Made by a program: the position numbers and the translations under genes. Shown piece by piece: positions 23,969 through 32,372 of a stretch of DNA of 64,000 nucleotides. Position 1 is the stretch's first letter. Every line of letters begins with the position of its first letter. Source of the stretch: Micromonospora sp. CP22 (lineage in GTDB: Bacteria > Actinomycetota > Actinomycetes > Mycobacteriales > Micromonosporaceae); assembly GCF_009712475.1 (NCBI RefSeq), contig NZ_VCJO01000002.1, positions 496,001-560,000 on the forward strand, read 5' to 3'. The notes beneath the pieces were generated by a model, which was given only the letters and a program-made list of their open reading frames with translations, searched no databases and had not been told where the DNA came from.

Positions 23969-24829
23969 TCAGCCCGAAGCGACCTCGGTCACCCCGGAGG
24001 AGGCGGCCACGATCCGCTCGTACGCCTCGACGCTGGTGGTGAAGGCACCCAGCCGTACCGTCTTGTGACTGCCGTGGAAGTCCGACGAGCCGGTCACCAG
24101 CAGGCCCAGCTCGGCGGCGAGGCCACGCACGTGGGCGCGTTCGGCGGGCGAATGGTCCTCGTGATCGGCCTCCAGGCCGACCAGGCCCGCTGCGGCCAGC
24201 TCGGCGATCAGCTCGTCCGGCACGGTCCGACCGCGACGGCTGGCCCGGGGGTGAGCGAACACCGCCACACCTCCGGCCGCCCGGATCAGCCGTACGGCCC
24301 GGAACACGTCGATGTCGTCCTTGGGTAGCCGGTACCGCTTCCCCAGCCAGTCCGGCCCGAACGCCTCGGTGGTGGTGGCGACCAGACCGGCCCGGATGAG
24401 CGCCTGGGCGATGTGCGGTCGGCCCACCGTCGCGTCGCCGGCCAGCGCCAGGATCTGGGTCCAGTCCACATCGATGCCGTCGGCACGCAGCAGGTCCACG
24501 ATCCGTTCTCCCCGGGCCAGCCGCGAGGCCCGCAACCGGGTCAGCTCGGCGACCAGTTCCGGATGCTCCGGATCGAAGAGGTACGCCAGCATGTGCAGCG
24601 ACACCGGAGGCTGCTCACCGTCCCAACGGCAGGAGAGTTCCGCGCCACGGACCAGCCGCAGCCCGGACGGCAGCGCACGCAGCGCGGGCTCCCAGCCGTC
24701 GGTGGTGTCGTGGTCGGTGATCGCGACGACGTCCAGCCCCGCTGCGGCGGCGGCGCGGACCAGCTCGGCCGGGTCGAGAGTGCCGTCGCTGGCCGTGGAG
24801 TGCGTGTGCAGGTCGATGCGGGTACTCAT
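23969..24829 (-). CDS. PHP-domain phosphoesterase, YciV/RnaAM type
   Basis: A 286-residue PHP-fold metal-dependent phosphatase with the four metal motifs: DLHTHSTASDG, ITDHDT, the GRPHIAQALI segment and FAHPR, with SSDFHGS near the C-terminus. The E. coli relative trims 5' ends of RNA and hydrolyses 3',5'-nucleoside bisphosphates. ATG at 24829. It is followed by marC; the membrane protein at 24854 is its close upstream neighbour on the same strand (24 bases). Confidence 0.9.
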   Translation of the reverse strand: MSTRIDLHTHSTASDGTLDPAELVRAAAAAGLDVVAITDHDTTDGWEPALRALPSGLRLVRGAELSCRWDGEQPPVSLHMLAYLFDPEHPELVAELTRLRASRLARGERIVDLLRADGIDVDWTQILALAGDATVGRPHIAQALIRAGLVATTTEAFGPDWLGKRYRLPKDDIDVFRAVRLIRAAGGVAVFAHPRASRRGRTVPDELIAELAAAGLVGLEADHEDHSPAERAHVRGLAAELGLLVTGSSDFHGSHKTVRLGAFTTSVEAYERIVAASSGVTEVASG

Positions 24830-24853
24830 CGTCCGCTGCCACCCGGTGCCCGG

Positions 24854-26065
24854 TCAGCCACCGCTCACCACCACCGGCGACGCGCCGTCCGGGAGGCCGG
24901 GCAGGGCGGTCGGTGCGGCACGACGGCCCTCGGTCACCTGGTCGACGGCGACCCGCACCAGCCGACCGTCGGCGTCGGCGTAGTGGGCCGTGTCGGGCGT
25001 ACTCCAGACCACGGTGCCGGTCATCGCCGGCCCGGCCGGTCGCACCCCGGAGGCGTCGAGCTTCGCCAGGTCCACCAGCAGCGCCGACTCCTCACCCGCC
25101 GACGGCCCGTTGACCAGCAACCAGCGCCCGTCCGGTGACACCGCGCCGGGGCCGTCGCCGGGCAGCTGCGGCCCGCATTCCGGCGTGGCGGGTGCGAGAT
25201 CCCGGGCCGGGTCGAGCAGCGTCAGGCAAGTGCCGGTGCCGGTACCGGTGCCTGGGATGACCGTAGCGACCAACCGGCCGTCGGGCAGCGCACCGAAGAT
25301 GTGGGTGCTGGCCCGGTCACCGCCCGGACCCAGGGTCCCGGGTCGCGGTGGCCACAGCACGTGCCCGGGACGGTCGGGCGCGAGCCTGACCAGCACGGCA
25401 TCGCCGACGAACCGCACCGGCACCGCCTCGGCCGGTGCCTCGGCCCGCACGACGGTGTCCAGTTCGCCGTTGACGATCTTCGCTGCGGCCAGCACCGTGC
25501 CCTGTTTCCAGGCGACCTGTCGCCCCTGCGGGTCCAGCACGATCTCGTCGGCACCGGCCAGGAGCGCCTGCGCGGCACCGTCCCCGGCGACCGCCCACAG
25601 TGAGCGTCCGGCCAGGGTCGGCACGCCGACGGCCAGCCAACCACGGCCGTCGGTGAGTCGATGCGCCCGTTCCACCTCGCCGGTGCCGAGCAGCGGCACC
25701 CGGCGGCCCTGTGCGGTGGCGATCAACCCGTCGATCAGCAGGTCCACCTCGGCGATCGGAGTCGTGGTGGCCGGCTCGGGCGGCGGGATGGGCCGCTCGA
25801 CGAGCAGTGGTTGGTCCGGGTCGCTGATCACCACCGTGCCGCCCGTCGGCGGTCGATCGTCGCGCAGTTGCAGGCCGACCGCGCTGACCGCCATGACCGT
25901 CGCCACGGCGAGACCCATGCCGGTCAACGTACGGCGACGTTGGATGCGGTTGGCACGTCGGATCGCCACCCCCGCCGGGTCAGCGGTCACCGGACGCGGC
26001 AGGTCCGCCCGCTGGGACAGCAGCTCCCTGAGGGCGTCCTCCAACTCCTTGGATGGCACGTCCAT
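24854..26065 (-). CDS. Membrane-anchored extracytoplasmic protein next to a sigma factor (putative anti-sigma)
   Basis: A 403-residue protein: 45 cytoplasmic residues, one membrane helix (TLTGMGLAVATVMAVSAVGL) at about 47-66, and a large outer domain with beta-propeller-like repeats. No HxxxCxxC zinc motif is present, so it is not a classical ZAS anti-sigma factor. It follows the SigE-family sigma gene by 50 bases, and CDSs at this place often encode the sigma-factor regulator or sensor. ATG at 26065 gives the family-like N-terminus DVPSKELEDALRELL; the frame upstream overlaps the sigma gene. Confidence 0.7.
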   Translation of the reverse strand: MDVPSKELEDALRELLSQRADLPRPVTADPAGVAIRRANRIQRRRTLTGMGLAVATVMAVSAVGLQLRDDRPPTGGTVVISDPDQPLLVERPIPPPEPATTTPIAEVDLLIDGLIATAQGRRVPLLGTGEVERAHRLTDGRGWLAVGVPTLAGRSLWAVAGDGAAQALLAGADEIVLDPQGRQVAWKQGTVLAAAKIVNGELDTVVRAEAPAEAVPVRFVGDAVLVRLAPDRPGHVLWPPRPGTLGPGGDRASTHIFGALPDGRLVATVIPGTGTGTGTCLTLLDPARDLAPATPECGPQLPGDGPGAVSPDGRWLLVNGPSAGEESALLVDLAKLDASGVRPAGPAMTGTVVWSTPDTAHYADADGRLVRVAVDQVTEGRRAAPTALPGLPDGASPVVVSGG

Positions 26066-26115
26066 TGAACGATCCGGGGACCAGCTCTGGTTGTCATGAG
26101 CTGGGGGTTTCCGGT

Positions 26116-26955
26116 TCACCGCCGCTCTCCGACCAGCGCGCTGTCCGGCTGCGCCACCGATCCCGTCGCGTCGTCCCGCCCGCCGCTCTGGGCCGGGGTC
26201 GGCTCGCCGAGCCCGGAGGGCATGGCCGGGGTCGGCTCGCCGAGCCCAGAGGGCATGTCGCGGGCGGCCGTCACCTGGCCGGAGCCGGTCTCCCTGGGCG
26301 GGACGACCCCGCCGCTGGGCGTCCGGTCCGCCCGTTGCCGAGTCACCTTCCCGCGCCGAGCGCCTCCCTCCGGCTGCGGACGCCCGCCGCTGGACCGCTC
26401 CGGCCTTCCGGCAGGCGGCTGCTCGGGTGACTGCGCGCCGTCGGCGCGCAGGCCGAGGGCACCCTCCGAGCCGATGCGTCGACGCAGCGTGGCCAGCGCC
26501 CGGGAGGTCTGACTCTTCACGGTGCCGGGTGAGATCTCCAGCAGGGCGGCGGTCTGCGCCTCCGACATGTCCTCGTAGAAACGCAGCACCAGCACCGCAC
26601 GCTGCCGGGCGGGCAGCGCCCGCAGGTGCCGCCAGAGCACGTCCCGGTCCAGCTGCTGGTCGATCTCGTCGACGGCGGCGTGTTCGGGCAGCACCTCGGT
26701 CGGACGTTCGCCGTGCCAGCGACGCCGCCACCAACTGGTCGAGGTGTTGACCATGACACGTCGGGCGTACGGCTCGATCGCCTCGATCCCGCCCAACCGC
26801 TTCCACGCCAGGTACGTCTTGGTCAGCGCGGTCTGGACAAGATCCTCCGCGGTGCCCCAGTCTCCGGTGAGCAGGTAAGCGGTGCGCAGCAGGGCGCCAG
26901 AGCGGGCCGCGACGAAGTCGCGGAACTCCTCCTCCAGCGGATCACTGCTGGCCAC
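26116..26955 (-). CDS. SigE-family RNA polymerase sigma factor with repetitive C-terminal tail
   Basis: A 279-residue ECF-like sigma factor. Region 2 is at residues 10-80 (LLRTAYLLTGDWGTAEDLVQ), region 4 at 105-160 (ALPARQRAVLVLRFYEDMSE then TVKSQTSRALATLRRR). The core ends near 165; about 110 residues of Pro/Gly/Arg-rich tail follow, including MPSGLGEPTPA twice in tandem, coded by a 33-base repeat. Most SigE-family members are about 170 residues, so the tail is unusual. ATG at 26955. Confidence 0.9.
   Translation of the reverse strand: MASSDPLEEEFRDFVAARSGALLRTAYLLTGDWGTAEDLVQTALTKTYLAWKRLGGIEAIEPYARRVMVNTSTSWWRRRWHGERPTEVLPEHAAVDEIDQQLDRDVLWRHLRALPARQRAVLVLRFYEDMSEAQTAALLEISPGTVKSQTSRALATLRRRIGSEGALGLRADGAQSPEQPPAGRPERSSGGRPQPEGGARRGKVTRQRADRTPSGGVVPPRETGSGQVTAARDMPSGLGEPTPAMPSGLGEPTPAQSGGRDDATGSVAQPDSALVGERR
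26191..26256 (-). repeat. Tandem 33-base repeat inside the sigma factor tail
   Basis: Two copies, 26191-26223 and 26224-26256, differ at one base and encode MPSGLGEPTPA twice in frame. The unit length is a multiple of three, so copy-number change would alter tail length without a frameshift. Confidence 0.9.
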
Positions 26956-27055
26956 ACACCACCTCCGTGCCTGTTCCCGCCGCAGCCTGCCACAGCGTGA
27001 CCAGCGGGTCGAGGACGAAAGGTGCGCAATACCTCCGATGTTCGGTCAAAAACCG

Positions 27056-27922
27056 TCAGGCCCCGTCGTCGGCCTTGGCCTCGTCCTGTTCCTTGCCCAA
27101 CCGGGCCTCGACCGCCTGCGGCTCGTACATCTCCTCGACGACGCGTAGATAGAGCTCGTTGGGGTTGGGCAGGTTCTTGACCTCGCGGAGCGCCTGCTCC
27201 TGGCCAGCGGACTCCAGCACGAAGGTGCCGTAGTTGAGCGCCCGCCCCGCCGGGGTCTGCTCGTACTTCATGTCGGTCACCCGGACCAGCGGCATCATGG
27301 CCACCCGGCGGGTGATGATGCCGTTGACCACCATGACCCGTTTGTTGGTCAGGATGAACCGGTCGTACCACCAGTCGGCGACCCGCCACGCCACCCAGCC
27401 CATCACCGCGAACCAGAGCAGCACCGCGATGGTGGTGAGTGCACCGACGTCCTGCCCGGCGAGGAAGCCGGAGAGGTAGCCGAGCACGAAGGTGGCGGCG
27501 ACGCCGACGATGATCGGCGTGGCGAGGTGGATCCAGTGCCGCTTCCACTCGCCCCGATACCGCTCGGTCGGGAAGAGATATCTGGCGACCAGCGAGCTGG
27601 GTTCGTCCTCCAGCGGCAGCACCCGGCGAGGGGTGGCACCACTGGCGTCGGCACGCAGACCGGCCAGCTCCTCCTCGGAGATCTCCGGCGGCTGATAACC
27701 GGCCTCCGGATCGCGCACCCACGCCCGGCCCTCGCCGGCATACCCCGGGCCGTCGCCGTAGCCGGCGTCGTCGGAGAAGGCCGGACCGTCGGAGAGGCGG
27801 GCACCGGAGCCGTAGCCCGGTCCGTCGTCGGGGTCGATCCGGGGAATCGGCTCCGTGTCGTGTTCCCGGCGGGCCCAGTCAGGGTCGTCGGGATCGAAGG
27901 GTGGGCCGGAGGGGCTTCCCAT
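27056..27922 (-). CDS. Bacterial PH-domain membrane protein
   Basis: A 288-residue protein. Residues 1-75 are acidic and Asp/Gly/Pro-rich, then two membrane helices (about 135-155 and 160-180), then a bPH2-type domain with DRFILTNKRVMVVNGIITRR and MPLVRVTDMKYEQT. Such proteins are membrane-associated scaffolds of unknown role in actinobacteria. ATG at 27922. It follows a 52-residue membrane peptide gene (27929-28087) by six bases, so the two are co-transcribed. Confidence 0.85.
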   Translation of the reverse strand: MGSPSGPPFDPDDPDWARREHDTEPIPRIDPDDGPGYGSGARLSDGPAFSDDAGYGDGPGYAGEGRAWVRDPEAGYQPPEISEEELAGLRADASGATPRRVLPLEDEPSSLVARYLFPTERYRGEWKRHWIHLATPIIVGVAATFVLGYLSGFLAGQDVGALTTIAVLLWFAVMGWVAWRVADWWYDRFILTNKRVMVVNGIITRRVAMMPLVRVTDMKYEQTPAGRALNYGTFVLESAGQEQALREVKNLPNPNELYLRVVEEMYEPQAVEARLGKEQDEAKADDGA

Positions 27923-27928
27923 CGGCGG

Positions 27929-28087
27929 CTAAGCGACCAGTGAGGTGAAGAAGTCGCCGAAGCCCTGGGCGATGTCCATGATGCCGCCACCCAGCGACTT
28001 GAACACATCCGCCGCGGAATTGGGCCGATAGGCGACGAAAAAGATCAAGAATGCGATTCCGGCCCAGGTGAGGACCTTCTTGACCAT
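27929..28087 (-). CDS. Small membrane protein, 52 residues
   Basis: ATG at 28087, stop TAG at 27929-27931. The product starts MVKKVLTWAGIAFLIFFVAY and then YRPNSAADVFKSLGGGIMDI, ending FGDFFTSLVA: one membrane helix followed by an amphipathic C-terminal segment. GAGAGGA lies about 9 bases upstream. A similar short protein next to PH-domain genes occurs in other actinobacteria as far as I recall. It is six bases before the PH-domain gene and probably works with it. Confidence 0.75.
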   Translation of the reverse strand: MVKKVLTWAGIAFLIFFVAYRPNSAADVFKSLGGGIMDIAQGFGDFFTSLVA

Positions 28088-28203
28088 GGCGGGCCATCCT
28101 CTCGCGCGGCGCCGGGTCCCATAACCGCAGCGGCACCCAGAGTATCAGCGTGGTGTCTTACCGTGAATATCTGCGTCCGTTCTCCGACATTCCGGGAGAC
28201 TTG

Positions 28204-28899
28204 TCAAGCCTTCCCGTGCAGGTACGGAGATGGGGCGCCGTACACGAGTTCGGGTGGCGTCCACTCGACCAGGTCGTGCAGTAGCACGTCCTCCGCGAGC
28301 AGATGCCCCGCACTCGCCGGCCAGGCTATCGCATAGAGCCACATTCCCAGAGCCTCGCCGGCGTACGCGCTTCGATCCGACAGTGAGTTCACCAACCACA
28401 GTGGAGTAGGGTGACCGGCCACTCTGATCCCGGCTCGTCCGACATGGCCGGGATGTCCCGGACCCGGATCGGCCAACGCCTCGGCCAGCTCCGGTCCAGC
28501 GTCCGGGCCGGACACTCCGGCGTATCGCGCGCCCAGGCCGACTCCGGGTTCCTCGGCCACGAAGATGAGATCCGCCGGTCCACCACCCAGCGGCGCGGGC
28601 CCGGCGCAGGCGACCGCCGTGGCCCGCACGCCGAGTCGATCGTCGCCCGCCCACGCCACGCCGGTCGCGGTCCAACCCGGAGGCAGCGGCCACGGGCACC
28701 ACAGCGGAACCGTCGGCTGCGCCGGACGGGCGGCGGTCTGGATGAGATCGACCACGCTGGCCACGATCTCCGCCCCGATGCGCTCCGGCACGTGCAGCGG
28801 AGCGACCGGCCCGCAGTCGGGGCAGCGAGATTCGGCGTGCATCAGGTCCGGGGATCGGACCGACCCACCACATCTCGGACAACTCACCGCAACCGTCAC
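28204..28899 (-). CDS. DUF6758-like zinc-finger protein
   Basis: A 231-residue protein with an N-terminal CPRC and CPDC pair (a zinc ribbon, residues 7-30) followed by a domain with WCPWPLPPGWTATGVAWAGDD that I associate with the DUF6758 family of actinobacteria. Function unknown. GTG at 28899 is chosen; a GTG at 28887 is also possible. It precedes a small membrane/PH-domain pair on the same strand but is separated by 116 bases with an AT-richer stretch. Confidence 0.7.
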   Translation of the reverse strand: MTVAVSCPRCGGSVRSPDLMHAESRCPDCGPVAPLHVPERIGAEIVASVVDLIQTAARPAQPTVPLWCPWPLPPGWTATGVAWAGDDRLGVRATAVACAGPAPLGGGPADLIFVAEEPGVGLGARYAGVSGPDAGPELAEALADPGPGHPGHVGRAGIRVAGHPTPLWLVNSLSDRSAYAGEALGMWLYAIAWPASAGHLLAEDVLLHDLVEWTPPELVYGAPSPYLHGKA

Positions 28900-28982
28900 C
28901 ACTCCACCGTCACCCCGTGGCCGCCCCGCGTCAAGCCGAGCCGCCCCATTCACCCGCCCGGCCCCACCACCGGCAGGGTGGG

Positions 28983-29612
28983 TCAGGTGGGAGGCGGTCC
29001 GGCGTGGGCCCGGATCCAGGCGTGCATGGCGATTCCGCTCGCCACCCCCGCGTTGATCGAGCAGGTCGAGCCGTACTGGGCGATGGAGAAGATCTGGTCG
29101 CACGCGGCGTGGGCGGCCTCGGACAGCCCTGGCCCCTCCTGCCCGAACAGCAGGACGCACCGTCGTGGCAACGTCGCGGTCTCCAGGGGCCGACAGCCGG
29201 GCAGGTTGTCGATGCCGACCAGCGGCAGGTTGTCCTCCGCCGCCCAGGCGACCAACTGGTCGATCGTCTCGTGGTGGCGTACGTGCTGGTAGCGGTCGGT
29301 GACCATGGCACCGCGCCGGTTCCAGCGCCGCCGACCCACGATGTGCACCTCGGCCGCGAGGAACGCGTTGGCGTTGCGGACCACCGTGCCGATGTTGAGG
29401 TCGTGCTGCCAGTTCTCGATCGCCACGTGGAAGTCGTGCCGCCGCCGGTCCAGGTCGGCGACGATCGCCTCGCGCCGCCAATAGCGGTAGCGGTCGACCA
29501 CGTTGCGCCGGTCCCCGGTGGCGAGCAGCTCCGGGTCGTAGCGGGGATCCGTCGGCGGTTCCCCGGGCCACGGCCCCACGCCGACTTCGAGCTGCTCACC
29601 GGTCACGGTCAC
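28983..29612 (-). CDS. TrmH/SpoU-family RNA 2'-O-methyltransferase
   Basis: A 209-residue SPOUT methyltransferase. Motif 1 is NIGTVVRNANAFLAAEVHIVG, motif 2 VLLFGQEGPGLSE, motif 3 QYGSTCSINAGVASGIAMHA, which together form the trefoil-knot SAM site. It methylates tRNA or rRNA ribose. The start is uncertain: GTG at 29612 and 29606 are both usable. It lies 83 bases upstream of the DUF6758 gene, same strand. Confidence 0.9.
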   Translation of the reverse strand: MTVTGEQLEVGVGPWPGEPPTDPRYDPELLATGDRRNVVDRYRYWRREAIVADLDRRRHDFHVAIENWQHDLNIGTVVRNANAFLAAEVHIVGRRRWNRRGAMVTDRYQHVRHHETIDQLVAWAAEDNLPLVGIDNLPGCRPLETATLPRRCVLLFGQEGPGLSEAAHAACDQIFSIAQYGSTCSINAGVASGIAMHAWIRAHAGPPPT

Positions 29613-29714
29613 GCAGGTTACGCCCCGCCGCCCGTACCGCCTCCGTGGCCCGCCACCGGTCCGGCCACGCCCGCTCGACCCCACGGGCGGCGTCCCGGCC
29701 GGGCCGACGAGCGG

Positions 29715-30182
29715 TCAGCGCAGCGCGAGCGCGCCGCCGAGCCGGTCGAGCAGGCGGCGGTCGGCGGGAGCCAGCGCACCGCCGGGCATGGTCGAGGAGG
29801 CGGTACGACAGACCCGGGCGGCCACCGACTGCACCCACTGCCGATAGGCCGCCGAGTCGGCGGGATCGGCGTGGCGATCGAGCACCCGGACGACGGCCCG
29901 GCAGGCGGCGAGCACGTCCACCAGGTCGGTGAGTTGGATCACGGTCGGGGCCGCGCCGTCGTGCCGGGCGTAGATCGCGGCCACCACCGCCCGGACCAGA
30001 TCGCTGTCGAAGGCCCGCCCGGCCGCCACCGCGTCCAACCCGGCCAGGCCGGCCGCCACGCTCCGGTGCGGGCGTCCGGGGTCGGGCTGGGCAGCCGCCA
30101 CGATCACCCGCCCGGGCAGGCTCGTGAGCAGGTCCCACTCCGTGGCGGAATAGGCGGTGGCGGTGGTGATTCGCTCGCTCAT
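29715..30182 (-). CDS. Conserved hypothetical protein, alpha-helical
   Basis: A 155-residue protein of mainly helical character with no membrane segment and no recognised motif. ATG at 30182. Codon bias is strongly that of a coding gene and it is flanked by non-overlapping genes on the same strand. I do not recognise a family; segments TEWDLLTSLPGRVIVAAAQP and DVLAACRAVVRVLD are the most ordered parts. It may be co-transcribed with the TrmH-type gene (102-base gap). Confidence 0.6.
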   Translation of the reverse strand: MSERITTATAYSATEWDLLTSLPGRVIVAAAQPDPGRPHRSVAAGLAGLDAVAAGRAFDSDLVRAVVAAIYARHDGAAPTVIQLTDLVDVLAACRAVVRVLDRHADPADSAAYRQWVQSVAARVCRTASSTMPGGALAPADRRLLDRLGGALALR

Positions 30183-30315
30183 GGCGGGACCTCCGGCGCC
30201 AGCATATGCGCCCGGAACCGGGACCGAACCCCTCCGGTGGGAACCCGCCCCGGCGCGCCTCGCGCGACCGTACGGGCGGCGTTCGATCAGGCGAACCGGG
30301 CGCCGCCGGTACGGG

Positions 30316-30831
30316 TCAGCGGGGCTCGGGGAAGCTGGGCCGCTCGGGGTCGACGCCGTCCGGGACGGCTGCCGCCGCGTACTCCCGTTTGGGGACCATC
30401 ACCTTGCGCCGGAAGACACACACCAGGGTGCCGTCCTGGTTGTAGCCGCGCGTCTCCACGGCGACCACGCCCCGATCCGGCTTGGAGGCGGACTCCCGCT
30501 TGTCCAGCACGGTCGTCTCGCCGTAGATCGTGTCGCCGTGGAAGGTGGGTGCGACGTGCCGCAGAGACTCGATCTCCAGGTTCGCGATGGCCTTGCCGCT
30601 GACGTCCGGCACCGACATCCCGAGCAGGAGCGAGTAGATGTAGTTGCCGACCACGACGTTGCGCTTGAACTGGCTCGCCGTCTCGGCGTAGTGCGCATCC
30701 ATGTGCAGCGGATGGTGATTCATGGTCAGCAGGCAGAAGAGGTGGTCGTCGTACTCGGTGACCGTCTTGCCCGGCCAGTGCCGGTAGACCGCGCCGACCT
30801 CGAACTCCTCGTAGTAGCGGCCGAACTGCAT
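30316..30831 (-). CDS. MaoC-type hydratase, likely mesaconyl-CoA hydratase
   Basis: A 171-residue single hot-dog hydratase with the MaoC/hydratase-2 motif DDHLFCLLTMNHHPLHMDAH; D and H in this segment are the usual catalytic pair. Length and the adjacent CoA-ester lyase and acyl-CoA dehydrogenase genes at 37-41 kb fit beta-methylmalyl-CoA dehydratase (Mch) of the ethylmalonyl-CoA pathway. ATG at 30831. Alternatively a general enoyl-CoA hydratase of fatty-acid type. Confidence 0.8.
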   Translation of the reverse strand: MQFGRYYEEFEVGAVYRHWPGKTVTEYDDHLFCLLTMNHHPLHMDAHYAETASQFKRNVVVGNYIYSLLLGMSVPDVSGKAIANLEIESLRHVAPTFHGDTIYGETTVLDKRESASKPDRGVVAVETRGYNQDGTLVCVFRRKVMVPKREYAAAAVPDGVDPERPSFPEPR

Positions 30832-31445
30832 CCTGGTCCCCTTCGACGGGAGGCGACGGAGTTCGGCACAGCATGCCTTATCGAAGGTTAAGGCGTGTCG
30901 CGGGGCGGGGCGGCGGCCGAAAAGTCACACCGCCGCAGGGCCGGCGGGTCGGCTGTTCAGCAGGTGGGCGAGCGATCGGGTGCGCTCCCGGCGTGGGTGA
31001 AACCGAGGCCGGACGCAATGAGCGGCGGGGCCCTCCCCGGCACCCGCCGCCCACGCTCTGATGCCTCAAGATTCTGCCGTACGCCCGTCCGGCAGCACAG
31101 AGACCGAGGTCACATTTACCTTTTTGTTACATCACTCTGGGTAAGCGATCATCGGCCCCTAAGCGATCTCCGCAGGTCGAATCCTCGCTAGTCAGTGCCG
31201 AAATTCTTGCGTAGTACCGGGTCAAGCCGTTGATCTCATTGGAAACGCTCCCATTACGGGCGGTTACGCAAATGCGACATGCATGTGCGACATGCGAACG
31301 CCTTGGGAGACCGACGACGGTCGATGCGGACAAACGCCCCACGGGGCACCGCGACCAGGGTTACGGTGGCAGCACGCCGGGAATGCGATGAGGTACGCCC
31401 GAGTTCCACCAGACATAGCTGTTCCGCGTGATCGGAGAGACTCAC
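30832..31445. other. 614-base intergenic region with an AT-richer segment and short repeats
   Basis: No credible gene on either strand: the open frames here lack codon bias and ribosome sites. The segment 31110-31300 is distinctly AT-richer than its surroundings (for example TTTACCTTTTTGTTACATC). A 10-base direct repeat TGCGACATGC occurs at 31273-31282 and 31286-31295, and ACATGCATGT at 31277-31286 is a perfect palindrome across the first copy, a possible regulator site. It lies between the divergent MaoC gene and thioredoxin, so it should hold both promoters. Confidence 0.6.
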
Positions 31446-31808
31446 ATGGCAACCGTCGAGCTGACCACGGCTAACTTCGACCAGGTGACCGAGGCCAACG
31501 GCATCGTGCTGGTGGACTTCTGGGCAGACTGGTGCGGCCCCTGCAAGCGGTTCGCTCCGGTCTACGAGCGATCGTCCGACAAGCACGCGGACATCACCTT
31601 CGGCAAGGTCGACACCGAGGCGCAGCAGGAACTCGCCGCCAAGTTCGACATCCGGTCCATCCCGACGATCATGGCCATCCGCGACGGGGTGATCGTCTTC
31701 GCTCAGCCCGGCGCGCTGCCGGAGTCGGCGCTGGAGAACCTCATCGAGCAGGTCCGGGCGCTCGACATGGACGACGTACGCAAGAAGCTCGCCGAGCACA
31801 AGCACTGA
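31446..31808 (+). CDS. trxA: Thioredoxin
   Basis: A 120-residue thioredoxin with VDFWADWCGPCKRFAPVYE (active site WCGPC, Cys about 30-33), the cis-Pro in SIPTIMAIRDG, and a short C-terminal extension of about 12 residues. It reduces disulfides in the cytoplasm with thioredoxin reductase. ATG at 31446 with GGAGAG upstream. A terminator hairpin follows at 31816-31849, so it is monocistronic. The upstream 614-base region is long for a single promoter. Confidence 0.95.
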   Translation: MATVELTTANFDQVTEANGIVLVDFWADWCGPCKRFAPVYERSSDKHADITFGKVDTEAQQELAAKFDIRSIPTIMAIRDGVIVFAQPGALPESALENLIEQVRALDMDDVRKKLAEHKH

Positions 31809-31815
31809 CCCACAT

Positions 31816-31849
31816 ACGACGGCCGGCCCGATCGGGGCCCGGCCGTCGT
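31816..31849 (+). terminator. Terminator hairpin after thioredoxin
   Basis: An almost perfect inverted repeat (ACGACGGCCGG and its complement) with a 4-base GATC loop and one bulged base starts 8 bases after the thioredoxin stop. No T-tract. Confidence 0.7.
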
Positions 31850-31931
31850 GGTGTCGGGGCCGTCACAGCTAGGACACGGCCCGCCAGTCGGCACGTTCCG
31901 GCGAACTGCCGTGCCGTATCTTCAGCACGCG

Positions 31932-32372
31932 ATGGATGCGTTGACGAGCCGTGGCCGCACGGTCCGGGTGGCGGTGACGGCCCTCGGCCTCGCAGTCCTG
32001 CTGGCCGGCACGGTCTGGGGCGCGGACGACCACTTCCCGTTCGGCCCGTTCCGGATGTACTCCACCTCCGATCCGGCCGACGCCGACGCCCCGGACACCC
32101 GGGTGGAAGGGGTCGACCGCAACGGCAACCTCGTCGACCTCGGCGAGCGGGCGACCGGCATCCGCCGGGCCGAGATCGAAGGCCAGCAGAGCCGGTACGT
32201 CGCCGACCCGAGCCGGTTACGCGAGGTCGCCGAGGCGTACGGCCGGCGGCATCCCGACGCACCGGAACTGACCGAGGTCCGGATCGTGATCCGGTGGCAT
32301 GACATCACCGACCGTCGACCCACCGGCCGCTGGGTCGACGAAACCGTCGTCAGCTGGCAGGTCACCCGATGA
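31932..32372 (+). CDS. Predicted membrane-anchored or secreted protein upstream of HTTM gene
   Basis: A 146-residue protein with one N-terminal hydrophobic helix (VRVAVTALGLAVLLAGTVWG) followed by an outer domain starting DDHFPFGPFRMYSTSDPAD. ATG at 31932; the frame upstream is longer but unsupported. Its stop overlaps the start of the HTTM-type gene (ATGA at 32369-32372), so the two are translated together and probably interact. Family not recognised. Confidence 0.8.
   Translation: MDALTSRGRTVRVAVTALGLAVLLAGTVWGADDHFPFGPFRMYSTSDPADADAPDTRVEGVDRNGNLVDLGERATGIRRAEIEGQQSRYVADPSRLREVAEAYGRRHPDAPELTEVRIVIRWHDITDRRPTGRWVDETVVSWQVTR

Noticed and set aside
24854-26806. 650-codon version of the membrane protein gene
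   Set aside because: The first 247 codons overlap the SigE-family sigma gene in another frame and are Arg-rich nonsense. The start at 26065 fits the homologous N-terminus.
30873-31061. Plus and minus strand small ORFs in the MaoC-thioredoxin gap
   Set aside because: Arg/Gly/Pro-rich in both directions, no ribosome site, no third-position bias.
31283-31474. Small ORF in the thioredoxin leader
   Set aside because: No ribosome site, poor codon bias, and it runs into the trxA start region in another frame.
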